From NCBI GenBank assembly GCA_941918925.1, contig OW799233.1, forward strand, positions 158,128,845 to 158,192,844: a DNA stretch of 64,000 bases, read 5' to 3'. Numbering within the stretch: the first letter of the stretch is position 1; every line of letters begins with the position of its first letter. Shown here piece by piece: positions 33,721 to 44,473 of the stretch. Below the pieces are notes generated by a model. That model searched no databases and had not been told where the DNA came from. It saw nothing but the letters and a program-made list of their open reading frames with translations. Position numbers and translations under genes: made by a program. Source of the stretch: Phyto melanocephala (taxonomy: Eukaryota > Arthropoda > Insecta > Diptera > Rhinophoridae).

Positions 33721-33960
33721 TTAAACGAAACTAGCAAGGCTAAAATTTTAAGTCTTAAATATCTGCAGATTGAAATCTAATGTTATTTTATTGCCTTTTT
33801 TTGTTGCTGTCTCATGATTTTAATTTTTATAGTTTCTGATAAAAATATATCGAATAATAAAGACTCCCATGATATGTTTTCCCTTATTTTCGGGCTGGCG
33901 TATGGTTCGAATACCCAAGTGCACAACGTTTACACCGAAAAAATTTATATTTAAAAATCG

Positions 33961-35130
33961 CTTGTAAAAAAGTGTTGTATCTTTAAACTAAATGTAGTTC
34001 TTTAGTAACACTAATGTTAAATATTTGTTACGTGTGATGTATATGTTCTATTGTACTTGATGTTTTTGCTATGATTTACCGTTTTCTTATTTCAGTAGAG
34101 CTTTTGTTTTGATATCCTTCCTTCTTTGCAAACACAACCACTAACAAACTTGTAGAGAAAAACTTTTCTACAGATTACTTATTTATTAATGTTAACACTA
34201 AATTATAGAGATCGAAAGTGGTGTGGAATAGAACACATAGCTTTTGGATTACTTTACGGAGCTCCTTAGTATATACATACTTATATCGTAAAAAAATTTG
34301 ATTTTTAAAAGTTTCAATTAGAAAGTTCAAATCAAAATTTATTTTTAATTATAATAAACGAAAGGTGTTTCTGATATACAGGAATTCATTGTTGTTGTGG
34401 TGTCTATAGCCTTGACAGTACCTAAGAGTGAAAAATAAAAAGAAGAACAATGGTGTTAATACTGCCAGCCAACGGAGGGTTATGAAAAACATAACAAAAA
34501 TTTATTGAAAATGTAAGAGAATATGAACATGAAAAAAATGTCATTTTATACGAATGAATAATTGAAAAATAATGATAGGCTTCCCATTTTCTTATTACAT
34601 TAAATTGTAACATAAATTGTAGTTTCAAATCCAATATGAGTATATCGATAAAGAGTGGTGATAATGAAATCGTAGCTGGTGCGAAGATGACTCCGCTCGC
34701 CTGCTATCGCATTAATTTTTAAGTATTCCTTAATGTTTACAATTTGATTTACTTTAGCAATATTTAAGGAAGTTTAGTAATTTGGGAAATGAACTTAAGC
34801 CAGAATAAATAATTTTCAATAAATTTAAAATAAAAGAATTGAATAAATATTAATTTAAAGTTGTTTTAAAAAGGATATGCATTTTATAAAAAGCAAAGTA
34901 AAGAAAAAATATTAAAATAACGTTTATATTAATTGTGAATAAATACTTGAACAGCTTACAGCTTTAAGGGAAGCCCAATTCAATTTGAAGTGTTCTTCAA
35001 GTCAGTTACACCACAATAAACGTAATTAAAAATCGAAAGCAAACAACCAAGTGAGTGAGCTTTATTTTAGATATTTGTTAAGAAAATAAGAAATAACATT
35101 TTAAGCATACGAAAGTTTCTCTTTATCGTG
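33961..35130. other. AT-rich sequence, nothing recognised
   Basis: No supported feature. Confidence 0.4.
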
Positions 35131-35139
35131 AGATTATTT

Positions 35140-35345
35140 CTGTTTTTAAGGGGTAAGCTCGAAAATCCGGAAGAAGAGTAGGAGTTGCTTAAGTTCATCG
35201 AAAAAAAGCCTGAATTAGCTAAAGGATTTTATATAGGCGATAGGGTGGTGGTCGACTAGCTATGGAAGAACACAGCAAGAGAACTCAACTCTATAGGTCC
35301 ATTATCCAATAGACAACTAAATATGCTCTTTAAAAAAATTCTATT
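35140..35345 (+). pseudogene. PIF/Harbinger-associated Myb/MADF-like DNA-binding remnant
   Basis: Plus-strand frames read 'EFIEKKPELAKGFY' (one shift), then 'GDRVVVD', a stop, and 'LWKNTARELNSIGPLSNRQL'. This is the Myb/SANT-like (MADF) trihelix segment found in the second protein of PIF/Harbinger elements, which binds the TIRs and helps import the transposase. The tryptophan in 'LWKNTARELNSIGP' is a family hallmark. Truncated after about 60 residues. The nuclease of the same element lies downstream on the opposite strand at 35.6 kb. Confidence 0.6.
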
Positions 35346-35439
35346 TCGTTTTCCACAATGTTACTACTTAGCTAAAGCTTGGTTTTTGTTCAAGGAGTGC
35401 TTTGGTGTATTTAATCTCCTATTGCCATTATTTTCCATA

Positions 35440-35705
35440 AGATGTCGTCTTTCATCACTCAGCTTTATTATAATAGCATCATGACGCGCTTTGGCATGAC
35501 ATGCGTTTACGGCAATGATGTTCGTTGAGTGATGGCATATCTAAAACTATAGTTCATCAGTGTTACTATAATTTAGATAAAATGTTGTAAAACTGATGGT
35601 TGTCCTTGGCTGGTACGCTGATTTTGACATGAATGCCATCTACACAACCAATGACACCAGACAATTGGAATTTATCGTAAAAGTGCCTTTTTTGATTTCA
35701 AACGT
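35440..35705 (-). pseudogene. HARBI1-like transposase nuclease fragment
   Basis: Minus-strand frame: 'FYDKFQLSGVIGCVDGIHVK' followed by 'ISVPAKDNHQFYNILSKL'. The block GVIGCVDGxH carries the first catalytic aspartate of the Harbinger DDE nuclease. Further left 'DMPSLNEHHCRKRMSCQSAS' lines up with the late region containing the catalytic glutamate and the conserved basic R. The intervening portion is deleted and stops are present. With the Myb-like remnant it indicates one PIF/Harbinger copy with convergent genes. Confidence 0.65.
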
Positions 35706-36940
35706 TCTTCAGTGCTTTTTCAGATTATCTCTTTTTTGACCATAGTGTGAATTTTAAAGCGTTTTACATGTGTGTCACTATTTTCGATACTGCACTTCTT
35801 CCTAAAACCAAATACTTTTTTAGAATTCAGTTGAGAGATAAATCGAATTTATTAAAAATGTATTTTTTCACTCTCTCAACAATGTTTATGTTTACTTTTC
35901 ATATTTTTTTGTAAATTCAAATTATTAATTTAAATCGTAAAAAATTCCTCTTAAACTGTTGTGAATATAAGTAGTTTACTTTCGTTTTTCTATGTCTAAT
36001 ATTATTTTACTGTCTTGTGGTTTATTTTCCTGTCATTTCCTCTCTCTCTCAACACTTCCGCCTGTCAAACAGCCATATTTGCCAGTCACTCCCTTATTTA
36101 TGCAGCCAGACTGTCTGTTAATCACTTATTAAGTCTGCGTTATTATTAACTTTCTTCGTTGATTTTGGCTTTTATTTTTTTCTCAACGTTTTCTTTAACA
36201 ATTAAGCAGCAAATATTTATATAAATTTTTCTTCTCTTTCTACTCCCTATTCATAATAGTTGTAATTATAATAATGTTTTAATACGTAATGACATTGTTT
36301 CAGTCTAATAAATCAAAATCAAAAAAAAAAAAACTTTATAAATAAAAAAGTTTTATAAATATGAGCTGGGGAATGTCGCGTCTTATAGCTCGTAGTAGTG
36401 TTTAAATAGTGGTGGGATTAAATTGATTGGAATATCAATATTAACTTTGTGCCAGCGAGTGTTTTAATCAATAACAGTTCAAAGATAAATATAAGAATTA
36501 TAGCAATCTATTTAGTTTAATGACAGTATAATTTTTTTGACAAGTTATAAAGAAAAAAAAAATTAAGAGAAAAATTATACAAACTGTTTATTACAAATAA
36601 ATTTTTGATATTCATATTTTTTTTTTATAAAAAATATTATTTCCCCTACTCAGATCCGGACCATTTTTATAAGACTGAGGTAACTATTGTAAAGTGCGAC
36701 AAACATATATGTATGTATTTGTTTTACTACATCTTGAAATTTGGCAATATTCATTACTAAGACCTTTTTTTAGTATTATTGGTCTAATTTCTAGGACCTT
36801 AAATTTTTGAAAGATTCCTTTATCCTTATTTTTTAAAGTTAATAATAAAATTTTTAAAAAAACAGTTATTTTTTTCCACCATTGGTAAATTGGAGGATAC
36901 ATTTATTGAACAACAATTTTTGTTCTAACGAATTGAAATT
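35706..36940. other. AT-rich sequence, nothing recognised
   Basis: No supported gene. CT-rich stretch at 36.03-36.06 kb. Harbinger TIRs with a TWA duplication were not found. Confidence 0.4.
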
Positions 36941-36942
36941 AA

Positions 36943-37015
36943 ACAAATAAGAGGGCTATATTCCGCTGTACCGAAGCTTATACACCCCAAGCAAGAGTTT
37001 ACATACTTAACTATA
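36943..37015 (+). repeat. DINE-like family 1, left-end scrap
   Basis: 'aataagagggctatattccg' and 'ctgtaccgaagcttataca' correspond to the family-1 left terminus with a decayed hairpin. It is immediately followed by a family-2 start. Confidence 0.55.
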
Positions 37016-37391
37016 GGCATAAATCCCCGCCACCAAGCACAATGGTGGTGGTATATTCATTTTGTCATTCCGTTTGTAACACATCGAAATATCCATTTTA
37101 GATCCCATAAAGTATATATATTCTAAATCGGGGTTTGGTTTTATGACGATCTAGCTATGTCCATCCGTCTGTCCGTCTGTTGAAAGCACGATAGAGGTCG
37201 GACCGAAAAAGCTATGGGGCTTAAGTTTTTTTGGTATTGAAAATGGGCTAAATCAGAATATTAGGAATGCAAGATTAGGTAAAAAAGACATGTCCTTCCA
37301 ACATCGAATAAAATGCAATTGTATACAAACGCATTAACGTAGAGCCATGAAATTTCCAATGCATATTTCCTGCGTAAACGAAATATTTTCC

Positions 37392-37737
37392 AATAATTAT
37401 TTAGTTTTTTTACCGTTTTTATTTTAAATATTAACTAAAATTATTCAAGCTCAAGGTCTTTTTATAATTCAAATAATATCTTTAATATTTATTATTATTA
37501 ACTCTTCCAATATTTCGCTACTCCATTGTCAAGCATCTTCAGGAAATATTTGTTTTGATTTTTGTAAAAATTTTTTTTTTTTTTTTTTTTAATTTTTACA
37601 AAAATCAAAACAAATATTTCCTGAAGATGCTTGACAATGGAGTAGCGAAATATTGGAAGAGTTAATAATAATAAATATTAAAGATATTATTTGAATTATA
37701 AAAAGACCTTGAGCTTGAATAATTTTAGTTAATATTT
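37392..37737. repeat. Perfect palindrome insertion with 12-bp target duplication
   Basis: Left arm 37426-37572 and right arm 37591-37737 are exact reverse complements over 147 bases, separated by 18 T. A 34-base unpaired stretch (37392-37425) precedes the left arm. The whole is bracketed by the direct repeat 'gaaatattttcc' at 37380-37391 and 37738-37749; the uninterrupted family-2 copy at 28.37 kb has a single similar 'aaatattttcccc'. The duplication length fits retroposition better than cut-and-paste. The arms hold no ORF. A 'cctgaagatgcttgac' motif near the middle of the right arm is of a type common in repeat ends. Confidence 0.92.
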
Positions 37738-38138
37738 GAAATATTTTCCCCTGAGGATTGTTTAAATCTATGCATTAGGAAAGGAGCTTTAGATCAAAAT
37801 GCACGAAAATTTATACCGCACAGTGCATTTTTTTTTTGTTGCAAAAAACTGCTTTTTGGTCAAAGGCTTTGTACGAACGAAAAGTAAATATGGCACGCCC
37901 ACTTTAATGCCTACCTCCCATATAACGCTTTATCTCAAATTCATATAATTTCTCTATGTATAAAGATTTTGGAAGAATGAAAGACTATATTGAAATACCT
38001 AAGTTGTATTTATTAGCAGAAACAGCTTCGACACGCCTACTAAAACATTCACTTTTCACGTTATCTACTGTTCATTAAATTTAAAAGCTCATAAAACCGT
38101 CAAAATTAGAAGTATGATGGTAAAATATCGTACATATA

Positions 38139-39025
38139 CCGGGTGTTTTTTTTTCAGTGGTATAGAACTTCGAATTGAAATAAAACACAAGAAAATCGTT
38201 TTAATGACCATCAATTTGGCTTTATTGGAAGGATAATTTTATGCCATTAATGTTTAAATATGATTTCAGGCATGTGGCCGCCGCGGCTGGTTCGAATAAA
38301 GCCAATTCTACAGGTCCAATTTTTAACCACTTTTTCGAGCATATGGGGCCGTATGTCGGCAATAACGCCACGAATGTTGGCTTCTAATTCCCCAAAGAAA
38401 ATAATCCAATGGTGTCAAATCACACGATCTTGGTGGCCAATTGACAGGTCCATTCCGCGAAATTATGCGCTCATCGAATGTTTCCTTCAATAAATCGATT
38501 GTGGCGTGCGCTGTGTGGCATGTAGCGCCGTCTTGTTGGAACCACAACTCATCCACATTCATGCCATCCAATTCGGGAACAAAATAGTCGGTTATCATGG
38601 CTCTATACCGGTTTCCATTAACGGTAACTGCCTCTCCAGCATTATTTCGGAAGAAGTATGGCCCAATGACTCCACTAGCCCATAGAGCACACCAAACAGT
38701 CAGTTTTTGTGGATGTAATGGCGTCTCAAGGGTCGCATGTGGATTCTCTTCACTCCAAATGCGGCAATTTTGCTTGTTGACGTAGCCATTCAACCAAAAA
38801 TGAGCCTCATCACTGAACAAAATTTTGCGATGAAAATCAGCATCGAGATCAATCTCAATTTTCGAAATAAATTTGCACGATTTGCAAGCGTTGTTCTTTT
38901 GTCAACCTGTTCATGATGAAATGGCAAACCAAACTGAACATAAATGACATTAGAGTTGCCAGATTTGACCACAAAATGCCAGTTTTATCTCTGTTCGAAA
39001 AACAAACCTGTAAAAAAACACCCTT
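38139..39025 (-). mobile_element. Tc1/mariner-like element, copy 2 of the young family
   Basis: Left end 'ccgggtgttttttttcag'; the right end reverse-complements to a terminus whose first two bases differ ('aagggtgtttttttacag'). TA flanks at 38137-38138 and 39026-39027. Compared with the copy at 14464-15396 it is nearly identical, but lacks about 47 bases, exactly the stretch between two CCCC tetramers of copy 1 (14.71-14.76 kb). Both copies share the same larger N-terminal deletion, so that deletion predates their separation. Confidence 0.92.
38323..38820 (-). pseudogene. Mariner-type transposase catalytic domain, frameshifted
   Basis: Same catalytic half as the 14.5-kb copy: 'MFSDEAHFWLNGYVNKQNCR', 'ELWFQQDGATCHTAHATIDL' and 'NWPPRSCDLTPLDYFLWG'. 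It differs from that copy at only a few residues (for example T for S in the ATLE-PLHP stretch, S for G in ALWASG, N for D in VNGNRY, T for R in CDLTPLD). The 47-base deletion shifts the frame right after FLWG, replacing the normal tail. The ATG of the separated N-terminal stub (MNRLTKEQRLQIVQ, about 38.92 kb) is intact here but lost in the other copy. Confidence 0.85.
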
Positions 39026-39270
39026 TAGCTTCCTGTTCAATGTCATTGTTATCCCAGAAAATGAAGGTGACACGCCCGCTTTAACGCTTCCTTCCATATA
39101 ACGCTTTATCCTTAATTAATATCATTTCTCTATTGACAAAGTTTTTTGGAAAATAAAGGACTATATTGAAACATCTAAGTTGTATTTATTAGCAGAAACT
39201 ATATTGGCACGCCTATTTTGACGCCTACTTTCATTGAAAGACTAAACTTACGAAAAAATTTTAATAGCAT

Positions 39271-41083
39271 ACTGCAAAATGGGTCGACCAATTTCAACAA
39301 AAAATTTTAGGGTATATTGTAGATGGTCTGTGGATTTGAAGTTTGTATTAAATTGGCTCAGTGGTTGGGAGATATGGCATTTAGATTTTCCTGCACACGA
39401 AGTTGTGGAGGCCATTTGAATGACGTTTTATTTAGAACTTAATTGTATCGATTGTACTTCATACTAAACAGAAAACTTTTGAATTTTTTTGTAAAAATAA
39501 ATATGTTTTTTATTTAAAGAAATCATATCACTCTTATCGGAAAACCTTTTTTAACTATAACAAAAAAATTTTTTGCTGCAATCTCAAAAAAAAAAACGTG
39601 TTATTTTTTCGAATATCTTTGCCGGTATAAGACCGAGTCAACCAATATTTTCCAATGATGTTTTTATGTGTATATCTTATAGTGGCATTTAACAAACGGG
39701 TCAAGATGTTATATCTTAAGCAATATTAAGTCATGCATGGATTTGTGCTCAAGTCTTAAAAAAAGTTCTCCAAAGTAATTCTGCTTGATTGTTGCCACAT
39801 ACGAGCGCGTAGATTTTTAAAAGTTCATTTAAAGGCACATAGGGACGGACGGACAGATAAAGTTATACCAACTTCTCTGTCTAAAAGTATGCAAAATTTT
39901 TATTATATATGTGTACGCGAATTGGTACTTTGTAAATTACAAAGGGAATGACAAACATATTTTATATCGATGGTAGAATGAAATGAAGAAAGCCCTAGCT
40001 CGTATTTTTCACAAAATTTAGTTTTTCAGTTATTTTAATACATTTCACACAAATACACCATGACTTTAATGGGTTTAATGCAATAGTTTTAAAAATAACA
40101 GTTTTACAAGCAATTTTATAAAAGAAAGTTACATTGTGACAATGCAGTTTTTATTACGGTTTTGCCTTCTCCTGTTGAGTTACAATTATTTGAGTTAGGG
40201 CCTTTTATATCTGTGAATAACAATATATGACCTTTTACACTCTCGTGGTATGGGTACGGAAGTCATATATGCCTGTTTATCTGTGGTAACTTTATTCTTA
40301 AATTTAAATTTTCTCTTGTGACGTTTTTTAGCAGTTGCCTCGTGTTTTTCATTGTAACGCAAAATGTAATATTACAAACATTTTTTTTTGTTACAATAAA
40401 CGATGAAGAGATCTCTGTATTTAGTTTTCATATTTCCATTAACTTTTCAGCCAGGTGATTGCTTTTTATTTATTTTTTTTAATGGAATTTACAAAAGTGA
40501 TTTCATGTCTAAAACAGACTACTCTAGGGGTGACGAAATTGTCTTGTCACTTGTGTTTAACTTTTTAAACAAACATTTATTGGTTTTAATGTACAATATT
40601 TCAAGAAGATAAAAAATGCTTTCAGGTGTTCCAAATCAGTGCACTGCACATATTTGTGACTTTTCGTTTGGCCAAATCTTCTTAAAGGCATATTATTTTC
40701 ATGTAGATTTTTTGATAATTAATTATACGTCAAATATTGGCTTCAACAAAATGCTTGTATAATAAGAATAAAATATATTCTCATATTACTGCAAGTAGGC
40801 ATTCTTTCATTTTCCTCTTTCATTTAATTATTTATTGTTTTTTTGTCATGTCCTTAAATCTGTTAATTTTCGCTAACTTTCCAATACAATTTATATCCTT
40901 AAAATAGAGTATTTTCGCTTTTGGTTTTTTTTTATATAAATAAATCAGAGTTTTTTTTTTTTTAATAATATTTTAATAATTGGCTAACTCAAAGTAGACT
41001 CTCATATTATTCTTTTTGTTATAAATGTTTCATACATTTAAACGAGAGACTTTGAATACCTTTTGACAAAAGTTTTCACCAAA
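39271..41083. other. Unrecognised, part repeat-like
   Basis: 39.27-39.96 kb has repeat style ('gggtcgaccaatttcaacaa', 'agggacggacggacagataa') but no pairable ends. The remainder is AT-rich with nothing recognised. Confidence 0.35.
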
Positions 41084-41085
41084 TA

Positions 41086-41991
41086 AAGCGTGATCTTTTA
41101 AGAGCTGTAGGAAAGTTAAAAAAAAACACATAAAATTCAGAAAAATTATGAAATCTTAATTTAAATCGATAGTACGGTCCATATAATTTAATGCTTGAAG
41201 ATTATTTCATGCAAATGTTGACCGTGACTGCGCCTCAAATGGTCCATCCACTTAGTTCAAAATTTCGGCCGGTATCTCATAAATAAATGCTTCAATGTTG
41301 TCTTCCAATGCGTCAATTGAAGCGCGCATATGTGAATAGACATGAGCTTTACCATAGCCCCACAAAAAATAGTCTAAAGGCGCTAAATCGCACGATCTAG
41401 GCGGCCAATTTACCGGTCCCGAACGTGAAAAAAATGTTCACCGAACTCGCCTCTCAATAAGTCCATTGTTAAGCGTGCTGTGTGGCATGTGGCATCGTCT
41501 TGTTGAAACCACATGTCATGCAAGTCAAGCTATTGCATTTTTGGCAAAAAAAAAGTTGGATATCATTTCACGGTAGCGCTCACCATCGACAGCACATCAT
41601 CTTTGAAGAAGTATGATCCAATGATGCTACCAGCCCATTAGCCACACCAAACTGCGACTTTTTCTGGATGCATTGGTAGCTCTTGCAATGCTTCTGGCTG
41701 ATCTTTACTCCAAAATCGACAATTCTGCTTACTAACGTACTCATTGAGCCAAAAATGAGCTTCGTCGCTGAACACAATTTTTCGATAAGAAGCGCGCGAT
41801 GAACTTTCTTAACAGAGCACGCATTTTGATAATAAAATTCAATAATTTGCAAGCGTTGTTCGTTTGGAAGACGATTCATGGTTAAAATATAGACCAAACT
41901 GAAGATGCTTGACAGTGAAACAAAACAAGAAACGTGCGTCAGCTGTTTAAACCAGTGTTGCCAAAATGATAATAGCTAAAAAATCACCCTT
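41086..41991 (-). mobile_element. Tc1/mariner-like element with internal deletion
   Basis: Ends: 'aagcgtgatcttttaagagc' at the left and, reverse-complemented, 'aagggtgattttttagct' at the right, flanked by TA at 41084-41085 and 41992-41993. On the minus strand the gene begins at the ATG at 41880, 'MNRLPNEQRLQIIEFYYQNA', then jumps into the catalytic half. About 906 bases, so roughly a third shorter than a complete element of this kind. Confidence 0.85.
41207..41880 (-). pseudogene. Mariner-type transposase, deleted and frameshifted
   Basis: After the first 20-30 residues of the helix-turn-helix region, frames give 'IVFSDEAHFWLNEYVSKQNC', 'MHPEKVAVWCG', 'WAGSIIGSYFFKDD', 'DMWFQQDDATCHTARLTMDL' and then a decayed third block (about 41.39 kb) and 'SHGQHLHEIIFKH'. 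The second block reads QQDDAT instead of QQDGAT. Several shifts and stops. Most similar in layout to the 14.5/38.1-kb family, but a distinct lineage judging by many residue differences. Confidence 0.8.
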
Positions 41992-41993
41992 TA

Positions 41994-42770
41994 CATTTGA
42001 TCACTGTTGCAGTTGTTTAAATCAAATGCAAAGGAGGTGGTAATGACGGTAAACTTAAGCACCACATACACTGGTGAACGATATTTTGAATACGAACTTT
42101 CACTAGCATGTGCAAACAGAAAAGCAAATTGCAAGATATTCGAAGCATTTTTCGTTGATAAAACCTATACAACACTTAAGTGAGAATTCTCGAATGCGTA
42201 AGCTGCACAGTTTATTGATGTCGATTAATAAAAATTAGGTGACATTTGTTAAAAAAAAAAGTACAAATGACAACACAATAAATCATACAATCATTAAATC
42301 AAATCGATTACGAAATTGTCAATTAGTTTTTATTACGGTTAATTATCAAACAAAACTCACAAAATTGTTAATTAGAAACATTTTATTTTGTAAAGAATTT
42401 ACAAAAAAACAAGTGCATTTTTTCAATCGTCTATAACGAATCTTAGATACCAGCCACCATTATTTATTTTTCAATAAATTTAACTAAGTTTTAAACTCAA
42501 TCATAAATGTTTTAAAAACTAGGTGGCGTTCTCTTATAATTGCTTAATATAAATATAAAATTTTTTGCTGCTGTTTTTATATAAGAGCTTTTCTTAAGAC
42601 TTACTGGATTGATTTTTATTATTCATATTTTTCAAATGTTTTGTTTTGAAATAGGTTATAGATTCGAAATACGCTTGACGGTTCTTTTATCAAATTATAA
42701 ATATTTCTTACAAATCAATTTTGGTTATCCAGTTTACGCTCAAATTATACAACCGATTGAAATAAAAAAC
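41994..42770. other. AT-rich sequence, nothing recognised
   Basis: No supported feature. Confidence 0.4.
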
Positions 42771-42771
42771 A

Positions 42772-42965
42772 AGTAAGAGTGCTATATTCGCCCGTGCCGA
42801 ATCTTATGTACCCTTCACAACGTATAGTCATGCAATAACAATTGTATCACCATTCAGCTCATAAAAATGAAATACTTACATACATACATTTTTGTTTCAT
42901 ATCTTTTTATTGACTTTATCCGCTTAAAAATATCCAATTGTAAAATTATAAATTGAGTGTATGCA
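42772..42965 (+). repeat. DINE-like family 1, left-half copy
   Basis: Contains 'acaagtaagagtgctatatt', the hairpin 'attcgcccgtgccgaat', 'tgtacccttcacaac' and 'tagtcatgcaataacaat', ending around 'attgagtgtatgcatgtatg'. It lies directly upstream of a full copy in the same orientation. Confidence 0.8.
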
Positions 42966-42997
42966 TGTATGTATTAAATAAAAATAATAATAAAAAA

Positions 42998-43879
42998 CAA
43001 GTAAGAGCGCTATATTCGGCCGTGCCGAATCTTATATACCCTTCACAACGTGTAGTCATGCAATAACAGTAGTTTGTATCAACATTCATCTCATATGAAA
43101 TACGTACATACATATAAAAAATATACATATATAAAAAACATCCCATTGTAAAATTATAAATTTACGTATGTTTGTTAAAAAAAAAATAAAAAAAAATTTA
43201 AAAAAAAAAATTTAAAAAAAAATTAAATAAAAAAAAAATAAAAATAAAAATTAAAAAAAAAAATTTAAAAAAAATAATTAAAATATATATAATTAATATA
43301 AAACAAAAAAAAAAAAAATAAAAAAAAAAATTAAAAAAAAAATAATAAAAATATAAATAATATATTAAATAAAAACTAAAAAAAAAATTAAAAAAAAAAT
43401 TAAAAAAAAAATTTTTTAAATATAAAAAAAAAATTTTTTTTGGCTCAGCTGGGATTCGATGCCACGTTTTCTCTAACCAGTATACACGTTTGTATGTATG
43501 TATGTTGTTGTTGTAATGTTGTTTTTGTGAAAAAAAAATCGAGGTGGTCGTGGGTTTTTGCTCATATCTCAGTTGTTTATGTACCGATGTTTCTGATTTT
43601 CAATAGCGATCTACTCCCGAATATTTCTGATATTTTAATACCTCACCCGGGTCCAAGCGATGTCGGGGGGCTTCAAAAAGTTGATTTCAACATACACACG
43701 GACAGACGGTCAGACGGACAGACGGTCAGACGGACAGACTGACAGAGCTTAATCGACTTCCCTATTCATAAGCTTTCAGAAAATATATACTTTATGGGGT
43801 CGGAAATGAAAATTGTAGAAATTTCACACGGAATGACATACCTATATATACCCTTTTTCACTGTGTGAAGGGTATAAAA
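42998..43879 (+). repeat. DINE-like family 1, complete copy
   Basis: Left end 'acaagtaagagcgctatatt' with the 'attcgg-ccgtg-ccgaat' hairpin, then a roughly 265-base tract of almost pure A and T (43176-43440), then 'ggctcagctgggattcgatg', 'gaggtggtcg', 'ctcatatctcagttgtttat', 'atctactcccgaatatttct', a (ggacagac)-type run and 'tatatactttatggggtcgg'. The right end is 'tatacccttttt' and 'aagggtataaaa', a 9-base-arm hairpin. No protein encoded. Nearly the same sequence occurs at 51.9-52.8 kb. Confidence 0.88.
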
Positions 43880-44275
43880 ATATTTTGTTTGTCTTAACTG
43901 GGATTCGAACCTACGGTCATCCAGTGTGTATTGGTGTGAAAAGACGAGGTTGTCTAGGTTTTTTCATCATATCTCAATTGTTTATAGGGTGATTTTTCTG
44001 ATTGTCAATACCGATGTGCTTCCGAATATTTTTGATATTATGGTACCTTACTCGGGTCTTGAAGATGTCATGGCTTTAAAAAGTTGATTTCAACAAACTC
44101 ACGGACAGACAGATAGACTGACAGACAGACGGACAATGCTTAATTGACACCATTATTTATACGCTTTTAGAAAATATATACTTTGTGGGGTCGAAAATGA
44201 AAATTGTAGAAATTTCACACGGATTGACACACCATTATATGTACTCTTTTTCACTGTGTGAAGGGTATAAGAAAT
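43880..44275 (+). repeat. DINE-like family 1, right-half copy in tandem
   Basis: Follows the previous copy head-to-tail: 'ctgggattcgaacctacggt', 'gaaaagacgaggttgtctag', 'accgatgtgcttccgaatat', 'acagacggacaatgctt' and the end hairpin 'tgtgtgaagggtataa'. More diverged than its neighbour. Confidence 0.8.
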
Positions 44276-44473
44276 TTACCATTTGAAAGGCATTTTCCTG
44301 CAGTTTTGCAAAATTTTTCAAATCCTGTTAAGATTTCTTTAGTATTTTAGGAGATGTAAGCGACAAAGTTTCAAAATGAAGAAATAAAAAAAAATTTAAA
44401 AATTATCACATAATCGAACACGTCAGAGCAGCGACGATTTAAACAAACTAATGCATGTTGATACAAATTGTGT

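Larger units (their letters stand above)
32054..33960 (-). mobile_element. piggyBac-like element (right boundary uncertain)
   Basis: The left edge is TTAA (32050-32053) followed by CCCT, the target site and terminus expected of piggyBac. Two subterminal palindromes lie inside, 'cgggtaccccggtacccg' near 32066 and 'gggtacccgggtaccc' near 32249. Transposase remains on the minus strand fill 32.4-33.72 kb. The opposite TTAA end was not found; the right coordinate is where homology fades. Confidence 0.75.
37025..39270 (+). repeat. DINE-like family 2 copy carrying two insertions
   Basis: Family-2 sequence at 37025-37391 ('ccgccaccaagcacaatggt', 'gtaacacatcgaaatatcca', 'gatctagctatgtccatccg'), 37738-38138 and 39026-39270 is interrupted by the palindrome (37392-37737) and the mariner (38139-39025). 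The internal unit with 'cacgccc.ctttaa.gc' and 'catataacgctttatc' occurs at 37.89-38.05 and again at 39.07-39.24 kb. The final family-2 end with the hairpin is missing. Confidence 0.8.

Noticed and set aside
37600..37660. Hammerhead ribozyme in the palindrome arm ('cctgaaga...gcgaaa')
   Set aside because: The CTGANGA and GAAA-like words are present, but stem II is too short when G12 is respected and no cleavage triplet with stems I and III could be placed.
43698..43745. Independent microsatellite of ggacagac units
   Set aside because: It is an internal part of DINE-like family 1, present in shorter form in other copies.
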